In this document: piece by piece, positions 33,600 through 44,531 of the stretch
Layout of the letters: every line of letters begins with the position of its first letter
How positions within the stretch are numbered: the first letter of the stretch is position 1
NCBI GenBank assembly: GCA_033557465.1
Contig: CM066032.1
Span: 55,402,955 to 55,466,954 of the forward strand
Length of the DNA stretch: 64,000 nucleotides
Source: Ichthyophis bannanicus
Lineage: Eukaryota; Chordata; Amphibia; Gymnophiona; Ichthyophiidae
Direction: 5' to 3'
Translations under genes and position numbers: made by a program
Notes under the pieces: model-generated
Told to the model about the DNA's origin: nothing
Database searches by the model: none
Seen by the model: only the letters and a program-made list of their open reading frames with translations

Positions 33600-33975
33600 A
33601 AGGGCCTGATATTGAGCCGGGTGAGCCAAGCGCCACATCGGCACAGAGCCCTGCCCACTCACCCATAATCCTGGATATTTAATGTCATGCCGATGGCATT
33701 GAATATCCGATTTGGGAGCCCTGGGGAAACCTCCACACAGTATAACTGGGTAGCAGCGATATTGGACCGCCTAGTTTTAGCTGTGGAGCGCTAACTGGGT
33801 AGTGGTCCAATATTGCCGCTACCCAGTTACCACCATTCTCCCCCCTTACTCCGCCCCGGAACACCCCCAACACGCCCCAATGCTAACTGGATAGCACTGG
33901 GGTGCGTAGAGGGCAAAGACGGGGATATTCGATGGCACTAACTGTGTAGGTGCCGGCAAATATTCCTGTTTAAGG
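33600..33975. mobile_element. Palindromic non-autonomous element (candidate MITE)
   Basis: Subterminal words are repeated in inverted orientation (GATATTCGATGGCA on the right and GGCATTGAATATCC on the left). A central hairpin at 33744-33828 has 25-nt arms (AACTGGGTAGC...) with two mismatches. There is no coding capacity. Termini and target duplication could not be fixed, so the class is uncertain. Confidence 0.5.
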
Positions 33976-34248
33976 CGTTTACATGATTTACTGGGCCCGA
34001 AATATTAACAATTTTTTAGCAGGAGCTCAAATGTGTGACATAAAAACTTTCATAACCGAAATAGAACCATTTCATCATCGCTCCCATAACTGTTTTTTAG
34101 AAAACATTTTCAACTCTATTTCAGTCTTTAACAGTCTCCAAAATCCATTTCAATGTAATTGCCAAAACCTATCTTAAAGATGATGAATGTACAACAATAA
34201 TCAATGTCCTTTTTCACTCTCATTTTCTAAAAATTTCAGAAGTTCCTC
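33976..34248. other. Intronic stretch, nothing recognised
   Basis: Unassigned AT-rich sequence of about 270 bp between a MITE-like element and a CR1 fragment. Confidence 0.4.
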
Positions 34249-34494
34249 TTATAAGAACATAAGATATGCCATAGTGGGTCAGACCAAGGTCCATCAAACC
34301 CAATATCCTGTTCCCAACAGTGCCCAATCCAGGTCATAAGTATCTAGCAGGTTCCCAAAAAGATACACAGGTTTCACAATGCCTGTCCTGGGGCAAGCAG
34401 TGGATTTCTCAGATACTCAGTAATAATAGTTTATGGACCGTCCCTCCAGGAACCTATCCAAACCCTTTTTAAACCCAGCTACACTAACAACTCT
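34249..34494 (-). mobile_element. CR1-B 3' end fragment
   Basis: Antisense CR1-B 3' UTR (AACATAAGATATGCCATA, CAGTATCCTG equivalent) and the last codons of ORF2 around 34440-34494 (GWV-FKKGLDRFLEGR-type reading). It is 5' truncated. Confidence 0.85.
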
Positions 34495-35565
34495 TACTAT
34501 TGTTGTTGTTAAGTACCGTTGAGTCAGTGTCGGCTCATAGTGACCCTCTAGATAGTTATTCTAAACTGTATTTGATCTTCAGTCAGGTGGCTCATTGTTG
34601 ACAGAGTGGCACCCATAGCTGCTGTCATTGTATGAATCCATGTCATTGCTGGCCTTTCTATTCTGCACTGACCTTCTACCTTGCCAAGCATGATGTCTTT
34701 CTCTAATGATCTCTCTCTTTGCATGATGTGTCCAAAGTATGAAAATTGAAGTCTTGATATCTGAGCTTCTAAAGAAAGCTTAAGTTTGATCTCCTCTAGT
34801 ATTGACTGGTTTGTTCTTTGTGCAGTCCATGGTATACACAGTATTCGCCGCCAGCACCATAATTCAAAGGCATCAATTTTTTATTCCTGTATCTTTTTTG
34901 CTGTACAACTTTCATATCCATATGACACTATTAAAAACGCCATGGCTTGGACAAGTCGAATCTTTGTATGGAGAGAATCTTGTCTAGGTCCTTCATGGCC
35001 ATTCTGCCAAGAGCAATGCATCATCTGATTTCCTGACTGCTCATCCTTTATTGATTATTGATCTAAATAGGTTAAAATTGTCAACTATTTCAATTTCTTC
35101 TCCATCAATGATGAACTTATTGATTATGCAAGTTGTCAGGATCTTTGTCTTCTTTACATTAAGATGTAGGCCCATTTTAAGACTATATTCCTTGATCTTG
35201 AGGAGCAAATGTTTCAGATCATCTTCATTTTCAGTCAGTAATGTGGTATCATCAGCATAGCGAAGGTTGTTGATGAGTCTTCCACTAATCTTCACACCTC
35301 TGCTGTCTTCATACAGTCCTGCTTCTCTAATGATTTGTTTTGCATATAAATTAAACAGGTAGGGGGAAAGTATGCAGCCTTGTCATACATCTTTGCTGAT
35401 TTTCAACCATTCTGTTTCTCCTTGTTCCGTTCGAACTGTTTCTTGATCAATGTAAAGGTTGTGCAAGAGAACTATAAGGTGCTCTGGTATACCCATGTTT
35501 CTTAATGTGGCCCAGAGTTTCTCCTGATTTACACAGTCAACAACTTTGCTATAGTTAATAAAGCG
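34495..35565 (-). mobile_element. RTE/BovB-like LINE, RT and 3' end
   Basis: The minus strand reads INYSKVVDCVNQEKL (motif A, at the break), QETVRTEQGETEWLKIS, SPYLFNLYAKQIIREAGL, GRLINNLRYADDTTLLTENE (catalytic YADD) and LHLNVKKTKILTT. It ends in a short 3' UTR whose end reads CACTATGAGCCGACACTGAC followed by (ACA)n at about 34500-34515. These are hallmarks of the RTE clade. Its 5' half is at 41539-42640, separated by a DIRS element. Confidence 0.9.
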
Positions 35566-35587
35566 TAGTTACTCAACCGTAAGAGGT

Positions 35588-35749
35588 GTTCTCAAGGAAC
35601 AGCAGGAATCACTCCTCACATATAGGTGATGTCGGCACCAAACGAGCCCTCCTGCGGAGCTAATCCCCAGCTTTCTAAGAAAGCCTTTGGGAATTGCATT
35701 ACGCATGCGCGGTCCCCTTCCCGCCCAAGGATGCCATCTTGCTCAGTCA
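35588..35749. repeat. DIRS copy 2 inverted terminal repeat, left
   Basis: Reverse complement of 41371-41538, with shared words such as CCCAGCTTTCTAAGAAAGCC and CCGCCCAAGG. The additional 22 bp outside it (35566-35587, CGTAGTTACTCAACC) are complemented in the internal region. Confidence 0.88.
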
Positions 35750-35834
35750 AATGATATAGCTAAAAAGATGGCAAAATGAACAAAATATAATAATAGGACT
35801 GCAACTCCAGGGGAGGAGAGAGAACACCTGTTAC

Positions 35835-35890
35835 AGGTGAGTTACTACGCTTTCTTCAGGAACAAGCAGGAAGTCAGTCCTCACATATGG
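35835..35890. repeat. DIRS internal complementary region
   Basis: Contains GAGTTACTACG, the complement of the outermost left end (CGTAGTTACTC), fused to TTCAGGAACAAGCAGGAAGT, which matches the end of the right terminal repeat. Such a region templates closure of the circular DIRS intermediate. Confidence 0.8.
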
Positions 35891-35941
35891 GACTCCCTAG
35901 CTATAGGCTACCGAGAACCGATACCTGAAAATAGGCTCCCT

Positions 35942-36830
35942 CTAGAAGAGCCGCAGAAGCCATAATAGGAGTTCAACTGAGAACGTAACACTCCAATAGC
36001 CTGACACCAAAGGGTCGGAGGGTAGGAGTTGTCTAGACCTTGAACAGGTTACGGAGTACCGCCTGGCCGAAAGCACTGTCCTGTCGGGACTCCCTATCCA
36101 GGCAGTAATGGGCCGCAAAAGTCTAACCCAAAGACCAGGTGGCGGCCCAGCAGATGTCTGCCAGCAAAACGGAGCAGAAGTGAGCCACTGATGCCGTCTC
36201 AGCCCTAACCCGGTGGGCCGTGACTCGACCCTGCAAAGGAAGATCGGCCGCCCTGTATGCCCAGGCAATACAGTCCACCACCCAAGTGGACAATGTACAC
36301 TTGGAGACAGGCATTCCCAGCTTACTGGGGTCATAAGAGACGAAGAACTGAGAAGCCCTTCTATGTCCCCGCGTACACTCCATGTAGAAGGCCTAAGCCC
36401 TCTTACAGTCCAGGGTATGCAGAACTGCTTCTGCCCGACTGGCATGCAGCCTGGGAAAGAAGGTCGGAAGTACCACCTCCTGATTGAGGTGGAACGAAGA
36501 GACCACTTTCAGAAGGAACTTGGGGTGAGTGTGAAGCACCACCCTGTTCCTATAGAACCGTATGTACAGTCTATCAGAAACCAGAGCCTGCAGCTCACTC
36601 ACTCGTCTGGCCGATGTGAGTGCCACTAAGAAAAGCACTTTCCAAGAGAGGAAGCGGAGATGGCAGGTAGCCATCGGCTCAAAAAGTGGGCGAGTAAGCT
36701 GTTTAAGACCACATTCAAATCCCACTCGGTCGCCGGGGGGGCAAACTGTGGGCTTCAGTAGAAGCAAACCTCTCAGGAACCTGGACACCAAAGGGTGTGC
36801 AGAAAGAGGTTGTCCTTTCACTGGAGATTG
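35942..36830 (-). pseudogene. DIRS tyrosine recombinase domain, broken
   Basis: 36821-36393 contains MATCHLRFLSWKVLFLVALT then SARRVSELQAL, the first catalytic Arg block of tyrosine recombinases. 36383-36123 contains VTAHRVRAETAS, matching the His-x-x-Arg block, and ADICWAATWS before the expected Tyr. The N-terminal core-binding part is at the end of the preceding frame (36858-37040). Frames change at about 36390. The enzyme would integrate the circular DNA. Confidence 0.88.
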
Positions 36831-36857
36831 GTGTGCTGAAAAGGCACTAAGGTGGAC

Positions 36858-38440
36858 TCAGCCAGAGTTTTTCTTGAGGCCTAAATGTGATAGGTGAAGC
36901 AGGTACTGCAGCACCACTGGCACTTGGCAGGAGAAAGGGTTTTCGCCCTGCCTGTCGCACCATACCTCAAACCTATGCCACTTAAACGCATTGGTCTTCC
37001 TAGTCGACTGCCTCCTTGAGGCTAGTAGCACTTCTTCTACATTCTTAGGGAGGAGAAGAGGTGCAAGGACTACCCTTTCAGCAGCCATTCCATAAGGATG
37101 AGAGACCTGAGGTTGGGATGCAGGAGAGTGCCCTCCTCCTGTGACAGGAAGTTGGGATGTAATCCCAGAGGAATTGGGGCCTCTGCCGCCAGTTGAAGCA
37201 GAAGCAGAAACCATGGTTGCCTCGGCCATCTGGGGGCTACCAGGATGACCGAGGCTTTGTACTGAAGGATCTTGAACAGAGTCCTGGCCAGCAGAGGCAT
37301 GGGAGGAAACGCATACAGGAGGCCCCCAGCACTGAAATAGCTGCTGGGCTATGTTGGGATCCAGTTGCCACTCGTGTGCCTGGAGAATTCTGCTTAGCTT
37401 GTCAGCTAAGAGGTTTTCCTGACATGGCAAGTAAACTGCTTTGAGATGCATACCCTGCCTGACTGCAAAACAGCATAGGTCCAGGGTCTCTTGACACAAG
37501 GTGCGAGACCCTGTGCCCCCCTGCTTGTTCACATAGAAGATTGCCACCTGGTTGTCTGTCTGAATTAAGACAGGCTGGTGAGCCAGGGTTTGACTGAAGG
37601 TCCGTAGAGCTAGGCGGATAGCTAAGTACATAATTCCTGGCAATGGGCCCCCCAACCCACCAAGGATGCATCTGTAGTCAGCACTGTCATGTGCGGTGGA
37701 GGTTGAAATGGCACCCCCTCCAGTAGGTGGTGTGGTTGAAGCCACCAGTTCAGCGACTGCACCAGTCATCTGGACACCTTGATTCTGTCTCGGAGTTTGC
37801 CTGTATCCACTGGTCCCTGGCACCACTGAGCTGTTCTCATGTGGAGACCGGCATTGGGTGTCACATGCACCATGGAGGCCATGTGACCGAGGAGGCGCAG
37901 AAAGTGTCTTGCTGAGATCTGGGATCTGCGAGTCACTTGCTGTACTAGGGCCCATAGTCTCTGTGCCCTGTCTTCCGGTAGATAAGCCCTTGCTTGAACG
38001 GTGTCCAGCCTTGCTCCTATGAACTCTAGCCCTTGAGTGGGAACCACAGGTGAATTTTTTGTAAATGATCACAAACCCTATGTGTTGTAGCAACTGGATA
38101 GTGCGAGACGTGGCCTGTTGGGCTTCCAGGGCTGACTGGGCTCTGATGAGCCAGTTGTCCAAGTAAGGGAAGACGAATATCCCTTGGTTGCTTAGGAAGG
38201 CCGTCTAGGCACTTTGTGAACACCCTGGGTGCAGAGGCGAGGCCAAAGGGAAGTACTTTGTACTGGAAGTGGTTTCCTTCCACCACAAATCGTAGATATT
38301 GTCTGTGGTCGGGATGAAGTAGGATGTGTGTATAAGCATCCTTTAGGTCTATGGAACATAGCCAGTCTCCCTGGCGGAGGTAAGGCAGCAATATTCCAAG
38401 GAAAAGCATCTTGAACTTTTCCCTCACCAGGAACTTGTTT
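36858..38440 (-). pseudogene. DIRS RT palm and RNase H
   Basis: 38427-38026 holds the palm: GDWLCSIDLKDAYTHILLHP (motif A) and LPFGLASAPRVFTKCL. The catalytic box near 38165 reads PYLDNWLI, with Asn replacing the second Asp. The frame 38162-36858 (434 codons) follows with the RNase H domain (VLIQTDNQVAIFYVNKQGG, LPCQENLLADKLSR) and the start of the recombinase (RRQSTRKTNAFKWHRFEVWC). One frame change separates the RT from this frame. Confidence 0.88.
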
Positions 38441-38445
38441 AAGTT

Positions 38446-38945
38446 TATTTATTTATTTATTTAATAATCACTTATATACCGCACTTTCCCAAGGATCAGG
38501 TGCAGTTTACAAAAAACAACAATAAAGAACAGAGCAATATAATTACAGTTCTTTTTACATGAAACATAAGCTAACATTGGTGAACTATGTACAAAAGGCT
38601 TGCGCCTTAATAAACAAAACATAATATATTGCATGAACTATTTACAGAAAACATAATTTTTTGGGGAGCATTAGAACTATATACAAAATAATTGTACCAT
38701 TGTGTATGTACTATGTACCTTGCAGTGTAGTTGGATGTCCAACTGCAAATTTTAGATTAATTGTACAGAATAAGGAGCATGAGTTAAGTTTTATATGCAA
38801 TTTTTGAAATGACACACTAGGTTTGATAGCTAGTTGGCTAGTTTGTCCTCTGTTATCCATTTTCATTATGGGAGAGGGTGTTGTAAATAAATGTGTTTTT
38901 AGTTTCTTTCGGAGTTCCTTAATATCAGTTAGAACTCTGTTGTGC
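38446..38945 (-). mobile_element. L2-tail insertion in the DIRS RT
   Basis: Starts (plus strand) with (TTTA)n at 38446-38464 and TATATACCGCACTTTCC, the reversed L2 tail. Minus-strand codons near 38900 read IKELRKKLKTHLF, the L2 ORF2 C-terminus. It separates DIRS residues LRPILNLHN from FKMLFLGILLPYLRQG. It is a 5'-truncated L2 of about 500 bp. Confidence 0.85.
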
Positions 38946-41210
38946 AGGTTGAGGATGGGTCTTAGGCCTCCAGTTCTTTCTGGTATCAAGAAATACTTGG
39001 AATAGAAGCCCTTCCCCTGCAGGTGGTGGGGCACCGATTCCACCGCCTGATCCTCGAGAAGACCTGCTAACTCCTTCAAGAGGAGGTCCCTGTGAAGAGG
39101 GGGTCTGAGAGGCTCTCCTGGAAAGTAAGAGGGAGGTACCTGGTTGAAATGTAGCAGATAGCTCTTTTGGACTATCTGGAGAACCCAGGTATCCATTGTG
39201 ATGGCTGGCCACCTGTGGGCATACAGGACCAGCCTTCCTCCTGTGCATGCCCTTACTTCTTTGGAGAGAGAAGCTATGCTTTGGGAGTCAAAAACCCCCA
39301 TCCAGGCTGGGCCGGAGCCGGTGTCTGGGGCTTGGGGGCTTTTTGCTTACGTGGGCTATGCCCCTGTCCCTTGGCCTGCTGCCCCTGTTGGGGAGCTGGG
39401 GAGGCCTGATATGTGGGGTAGTTGCAGTAAGCAGTACCTTTCCTCTGGAAAAAGGGCTTTTTACCCAAGCCCTTCTTCTTAGAAGGGGCAGAAGTTTTCT
39501 TTTAGAGCCTTGTCTGGGTCAGGTACTCGGACTCGATCTCAGCAGCCTTCTCTGTCATGGGCTTGCCAAAGAGGTTTTCACCTTGGCAAGGGACATCAAT
39601 CAGCTTGTCCTGTACCCATTGCTCCAGGTCTGACGACTGTAGCCATGCCTGGTGGCGTGCACCGATGCCGGCCGCAGCTACCCGGGCCGACGCCTCGAAG
39701 CCGTCATAGGCTGCTCGAGACATAAACTTCGAGCACTCATGGATCCCAGTGGAGAAGGTCTTGAAGCGCTGCAACGGTCCCTCTGAGAGACCAGCTGAGA
39801 ACCCAGCAATCTCCTTTGCCAGGTCTCGCGGGTACATGCCCTTGTACAGCTGGTATGTCTGGATTCGGCATGACAGCATTGAACCCTGGTAGCACTTCTT
39901 GCCAAGGGATCCATGTTGCGGGCCTCCCAGCCAGGAGGCACCAAGGAGTGCAACTTCTGGCTCTTGAGCTGACGTATGGCTGATTCCACAACCATGGAGT
40001 TGTGCGGCAGTTGTGCTTTTTGGAACCCAGGGCTCTTGCGAACTCGGTAAATGGAATTGATTCGCCTGCTGAGAACCGGCATTGAGCCCGGTGTCTCCCA
40101 CATTCAGAGCATGAGTCATTCCAGATTCGGAGGTACCGGTACAGTAAGGGCTTCTCGAGGGGGAAAGTCATACTGGATGATATCGAGCTCTTCAGCTCGA
40201 GGCTCCTCCTCGGCCTCCACTGGGAATGCCAATGCCTTGGCCACGTCCCGGACGAAGTCCAAGAACAGAGTATCCTCTGGGGGTGACCTTCTCAGAGGTT
40301 CAGATCTCAGGGAATCTGAGGGGACGTATCTGGTCCGATGGGTGTCCGGTGACTCCTCGTCTTCTGTCTCCCTTCCCGATTCTTCTGAGCGGCTCTGGCC
40401 CTGAATAGGAGGTCGAGGGGGAGCTCAGTTGAGGATCGACCCGAGTCTTTAGGGTCTCGAGGATGGGCTCAGCCTACAGGGTTGACTTGGACGTCGATGT
40501 CCCGGTGGTCGGGGCGGATGGATCGGTGAGACTGGCAATCAGCAAATGCTGCTGTTCCATGAAGGCAGACATGCTGCGCTCCAAGGCCACCATTCTGAGA
40601 CCGAGCTCAGAAGGCTCCGCAGCCCCCAGGTCAGGTCACGATGCTGTCGGGCCCGACACCGGTTCTCCCGTAGGAGAGTCCACAACGAGGATTGTGATTA
40701 CCTGCCTCGGCATCTCTGGTTCCTTGCGAGGGAATTTCACTGGGTGCTCTGACTCCGAGGATCCAGGGCGGCGACCAGGTCTCCATGACCAGTCCCGAGA
40801 GGGACAAGGCCGTTCGGAGCCATCCAGCAACACCACCCTCACAGATTTCTTCTTCCTCCGGTGTTCCCGCGAGGGAGACCCCCTTTCGGAGGACACTCGA
40901 CGCTGCTCAGGCTCAGACAGCTCCCAAGATGTCGAGGCCTCCGACGAGGCCGGGCCCGGGTGGGTGCGGACTCAGGAAAAATCCTATCATTTTGCTTCTG
41001 CCTACTCCTCAAGGCCTTGGAGGACATTTTCCTACATGGGCCACAGACCTTCGGGTCGTGGTCGGGACCAAGGCAGCGGAGACAGCAGTCGTGTGTGTTG
41101 GTGAGGGACATTAATTTTGTGCACCGATCACACTTTTTAAACCCGCTGGCAGCCATCGGGTGAAAAAGGGCCCCTGCAAGGTCAAAAAAGAAAAAGAGCA
41201 CGTAGGACAA
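38946..41210 (-). pseudogene. DIRS gag-like region and RT N-terminus, broken
   Basis: 41210-40839 begins with a Cys-rich block (CDRCTKLMSLTNTHDCCLRC then GPDHDPKVCGPCRK), a likely zinc-binding gag module. 40119-39502 encodes FSKFMSRAAYDGFEASARVA-type gag sequence with WVQDKLIDVPCQGENLFGKP. 39301-38946 opens the RT (GRLVLYAHRWPAITMDTWV, GFYSKYFLIPERTGG). Middle segments (40900-40170) are Arg/Ser/Pro-rich and change frame several times. Confidence 0.82.
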
Positions 41211-41370
41211 AACCCAAAAATTTGGACCACACTCAATACCGGTGTAGCGAGCCTAAGGCAGGAAGGGGAACCGGCGTTGAACCGGTCAGACAGAAAATAA
41301 TATTTCTGACTTTTAAACACTTTTTTCACGAGGGAACTTGGACGATGTCCATTGGGCTCCGCGGAAAAAA

Positions 41371-41538
41371 GGAGACTAAGTAAGATGGCACCCTTGGGCG
41401 GGAAGGGGACCGTGCATGCGTTATGCAATTCCCAAAGGCTTTCTTAGAAAGCTGGGGATTTGCTCCACACGAGGGCTCTGTCGGCACTGACGTCACCCAT
41501 ATGTGAGGACTGACTTCCTGCTTGTTCCTGGAGAAAAC
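41371..41538. repeat. DIRS copy 2 inverted terminal repeat, right
   Basis: Inverted partner of 35588-35749. It ends GTTCCTGGAGAAAAC, where RTE coding sequence resumes (YICFL/DYSKAFD context). Confidence 0.88.
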
Positions 41539-42640
41539 ACATATAGATATCCTTTTGGTATTCTTTTGTCTTTTCAAGGATCCATCTCACATCTACGATG
41601 ATGTATCTCATTCCTCGCCCTTTCCTGACCCCTGTTTGCACTTCAGGTAGTTCTTGTTCTAGATATGGTTGTAGTCTCTGCTGAATGATCATGAATAGAA
41701 TCTTGCTGGCATGTGGGATCAGAGCGATTGTGCGATAATTTCCACAGTCGGTCGGATCACCTTTCTTCCTTATTGGTGTAAACACAAATCTTTCCCAGTC
41801 AGTTGGCCATGATGTTGTCTTCCAAATTTCCTAGCAGACCTTTGTAAGTATGGCAGCTGCATCCGATTGTTGTAATACTTCAATAGGAATGCCATCAATA
41901 CCTGGTGCTTTGTTCTTAGATGAGGCTTTCAGTGCTGCTTTGACTTATTCTTTCATCACCAATGGCTCCTGATCATAAGGTACAGATTGAAACGACTGTT
42001 GGTTCACTTGGTCCTTATGGTATAATGATTCTGTATATTCTTTCCACCTTTTCTGTTGTTCTTAGCATCTTTCAACATGGATCCTTGAGCATCTTGTAGC
42101 ATTCCAGTTCGAGGCTTGAATTTTTTCATTAACTCTCATAGCTTTAGGAAAGATGATCTTGTTCTTCCTCTAAGTTTCTGATTCTATTTCCTTGCATGCA
42201 TTATTGTAGTACTTCTCCTTGTTTTGTCTTGTTGCATGTTGGAAGTCTCTGTTGAGTTCTATGATTGCCTCTCTCTCTGCTGGCTTTAGCTTCTCTGCGT
42301 TTCTGGTCAATTTTCAGAGTTTCTTCAGTAATCCATTTTGTCCATATTTGTTTTTTCATCTTTTGTAGAGACTTCTCACTTTCTTCCAACACAACCTTCT
42401 TGATGTCATTCCATAACTCTTCTGGAGCTATGTTATTTGTACCTAAAGCAGCAAATCAATTTTGAAGGCAGTCTTTAAATTCCTGTGTTATATTCTCATG
42501 GTCATATTTTGCTACATTCATGAGTGACTTGCTCTTTTTCAGCTTTAGCATGAGTTTGCAAAAATATTTTAGAAGCTTCTCTCTGTTCTTATCAGATGCT
42601 CAAGTGGGCAAGAGTTTGCCACTCCAATTAGCTGTTCCAG
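41539..42640 (-). mobile_element. RTE/BovB-like LINE, RT N-terminus and linker
   Basis: The minus strand 41785-41540 encodes FTPIRKKGDPTDCGNYRTIA, LIPHASKILFMIIQQRL and KGRGMRYIIVDVRWILEKT, which is RTE RT before motif A. 42392-42201 encodes the linker WTKWITEETLKIDQKRREAK. The endonuclease is missing or unrecognisable, so the element is 5' truncated near 42640. It joins the 34495-35565 half if the DIRS element is removed. Confidence 0.88.
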
Positions 42641-43084
42641 AACTGACTGGTACCTGTGAATGAATGAGAGATCTGCCATTCTGGTCCAGACAGTCACTTG
42701 GGATGAGAGACAGGAGGTGCCGAGGGTGATGTCTTGTTTTCCAGCACTGGTTCCAGGCTGGTTTGCATTCTGAGGGTCCTCAGAGCGGGCCCATGACAGA
42801 AAATGTTGGAGATCCTACTTCTCTGCAAGTAGACAGCAGGAAAACAATGAACAAAGCCTCTATCAGTAATGCACATACAATCAGCTGATAATTTCTGCAG
42901 AGTCAAGTCCATAGTCCTCGGTGCGGAGTCCATTCAGTTTGTTTCATGTGGCCCCAGACAGGATGTATAGGCTGTGATCTTACATAGTGCAACATGTTTC
43001 AGGATGATATTCTGGATTTTTCTGTTTATCAAGGAATTTCTGATGTCATGTTTTTCCTCTTCTCTCTCCACATGCTCCATGAAG
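42641..43084 (+). other. Intron before exon C, nothing recognised
   Basis: No element is identified. The last 60 bp form the pyrimidine tract (TTTTTCCTCTTCTCTCTCC) used by the exon C acceptor. Confidence 0.5.
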
Positions 43085-43291
43085 CCTTCCAAGTGAAAGT
43101 TATCAGTTTAATGTGGTTCAGAATCCAGTTCCTCCCATGTCCGTCTTAGAACTGGCATTACAGCAGGCACCCCCGGAGTTTGGCGTTACACTGGAGGAGC
43201 TAGGGAAGAAGGGTCTGTCTATGACTGTACTGTCTGATCACTACTGGTCGGCTCTGAGCAATGGATGGGAGAGCAGCTCCTCCACAATCAG
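43085..43291 (+). CDS. Host gene exon C (207 nt)
   Basis: The acceptor GCTCCATGAAG ends at 43084 after a strong pyrimidine tract and gives the phase 2 entry demanded by exon B. The donor ATCAG|GTGACTG follows 43291 and leaves in phase 2. It encodes LPSESYQFNVVQNPVPPMSV, then LELALQQAPPEFGVTLEELG and LSMTVLSDHYWSALSNGWES. Other possible acceptors at 43106 and 43121 keep the same frame but give phase 0, which does not fit exon B directly. The compact, helical, Trp-containing sequence looks like a folded domain; I do not recognise it. Confidence 0.74.
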
Positions 43292-43676
43292 GTGACTGTT
43301 GTCCCCCTCCCTCTCTTTCTGGTCCTCCATCCATCTTCTCTCAAACCTTCATTCATTGTTCACCCATTCCGCTCTCTCCATCTTGCATTCTTGACTCCAT
43401 TCACTCCTCTCTCTCTCCTTCCATCTCCCCCATTCCTCCATCCATGCACTCATACCTTCAGTGTCAGCTAAACTGAATCTTGCATACTTCTTATCAATAT
43501 AACAGACACAATTCTCCTTTATCTAACCAAAACTTACAGTTTCCCATTTCTAGGAATGGCAGGGCATGAAGCCACAACCATCAAAATGGAAAAGGGCATT
43601 AAACGTCTGAAAGATGATATAAGGGATTCTAAGTGCAATGCTGTTGGGACTGACTGTGTCTCATTTCTTTTTCTAG
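43292..43676 (+). other. Short intron C-D (385 bp)
   Basis: CT-rich first half (CTCCATCCATC words) with acceptor TTTCTTTTTCTAG at the end. It is the only intron in view not expanded by transposons. Confidence 0.7.
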
Positions 43677-43783
43677 ATCACATATCGCTAATGAGATTGT
43701 GAACGGGAACTGGGAAAAAGCCCTGAAGCTCTCAATGATCAGCACCCATCCAAAGGCTTCAGAAGACCTCAGAGAAGATGCAG
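43677..43783 (+). CDS. Host gene exon D (107 nt)
   Basis: The acceptor ATTTCTTTTTCTAG ends at 43676 and the donor GCAG|GTACACT follows 43783. It enters in phase 2, matching exon C (the split codon becomes AGA), and leaves in phase 1. It encodes RSHIANEIVNGNWEKALKLS then MISTHPKASEDLREDAG. The repeating helical pattern with a Trp resembles an alpha-helical repeat (HEAT- or TPR-like), which is only a guess. The next exon lies beyond 20 kb of transposon insertions and outside the window. Confidence 0.74.
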
Positions 43784-43833
43784 GTACACTGCCCTACACA
43801 CTTACATAGTAACACAGTAGATGACGGCAGGGG

Positions 43834-43960
43834 CCCTTTTATTAAACCGCAGTAATAGTTCCTGTGGATTTCAGTGCATGGTAACTGCTACCACAAGCTA
43901 AGAGCAGCCAGCGGGGTAAAAATCCCACCCTGACTGCTCTTAGTGCTATGGCGTAGAATC
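43834..43960. mobile_element. MITE left-end remnant
   Basis: GGGGCCCTTTTATTAAACCG resembles the terminal GGGGGATGTTTACTAAA of the DNA transposon at 4577. No right end follows before L1 sequence. An imperfect palindrome around AGAGCAG/CTGCTCT is present. Confidence 0.4.
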
Positions 43961-44531
43961 AGGGTGAAGAGTAGTCGCGATGGAGGAAGTGACGTCACCT
44001 TGCCCGATGACAGCGTGAAGAAGCCACTCCGGTGCCAACCCTGCTAAAACTATTAAAAAAAACTTCCAAAGAAAACGGCGGGAAGCTCCTGGAGTAAAAG
44101 AGGCCAGGAGGGAAGGCTTGCGGGGCACAGTAGGAATCGCATGCTGATGAACGGAGCTCAGCCGGAGAAATGCAAGGAGGACAAGATGGCGAACGGAGAC
44201 GATCAGAACTTTTGAACAGCAGCAAGCGAACAGACGGCAAGAGGAGAAAGTGACAGCTCAGAACAAAGGACCAGAGAATAAAAGCAAAAGTGAAGGCCCG
44301 GCTTCAAAATCGTAACATGAGGCAAAACGGGAGAAGGTAGAAACAGCAGAGAAGGTGGGTGACCTTAAATGAGAAGCACAGGAGTGATAGAGGTGGAGTA
44401 ACTGATTATATGGTTGGTTTAAGCTACTGGCTCCAAAGGCAAGTTAAAGTAAAAAAGACAGAAGTATCCCCCAAAGGATAAAATAAAGAGCACAGCAACA
44501 TAAATCCAGGGTGCCAGGCCAAAGGGGGCAA
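43961..44531 (+). mobile_element. L1/Tx1-like element, 5' UTR
   Basis: A GC-rich leader with GTGACGTCACC and AAGATGGCGAACGG words precedes the ORF1 ATG at 44532, as in L1 5' UTRs with internal promoters. The precise 5' end is uncertain. The rest of the element follows in pieces to the window edge. Confidence 0.65.

Larger units (their letters stand above)
35566..41538 (-). mobile_element. DIRS-like tyrosine-recombinase retrotransposon copy 2
   Basis: A 6-kb element inserted in the RTE LINE. On the minus strand it has gag, RT, RNase H and tyrosine recombinase in the normal DIRS order, inverted terminal repeats of about 165 bp (35588-35749 and 41371-41538) and an internal complementary region near 35835-35890. 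A 500-bp L2 tail is inserted in the RT. No target duplication is seen, as expected for recombinase-mediated integration. All coding regions carry frame breaks. Confidence 0.92.

Noticed and set aside
43107..43121. Acceptors at 43106 and 43121 for exon C
   Set aside because: They leave exon C in phase 0, which cannot follow the phase 2 end of exon B; 43084 has a better pyrimidine tract and fits.
43552..43676. Additional exon after TTTCTAG at 43553
   Set aside because: No donor follows and exon C joins exon D in phase without it.
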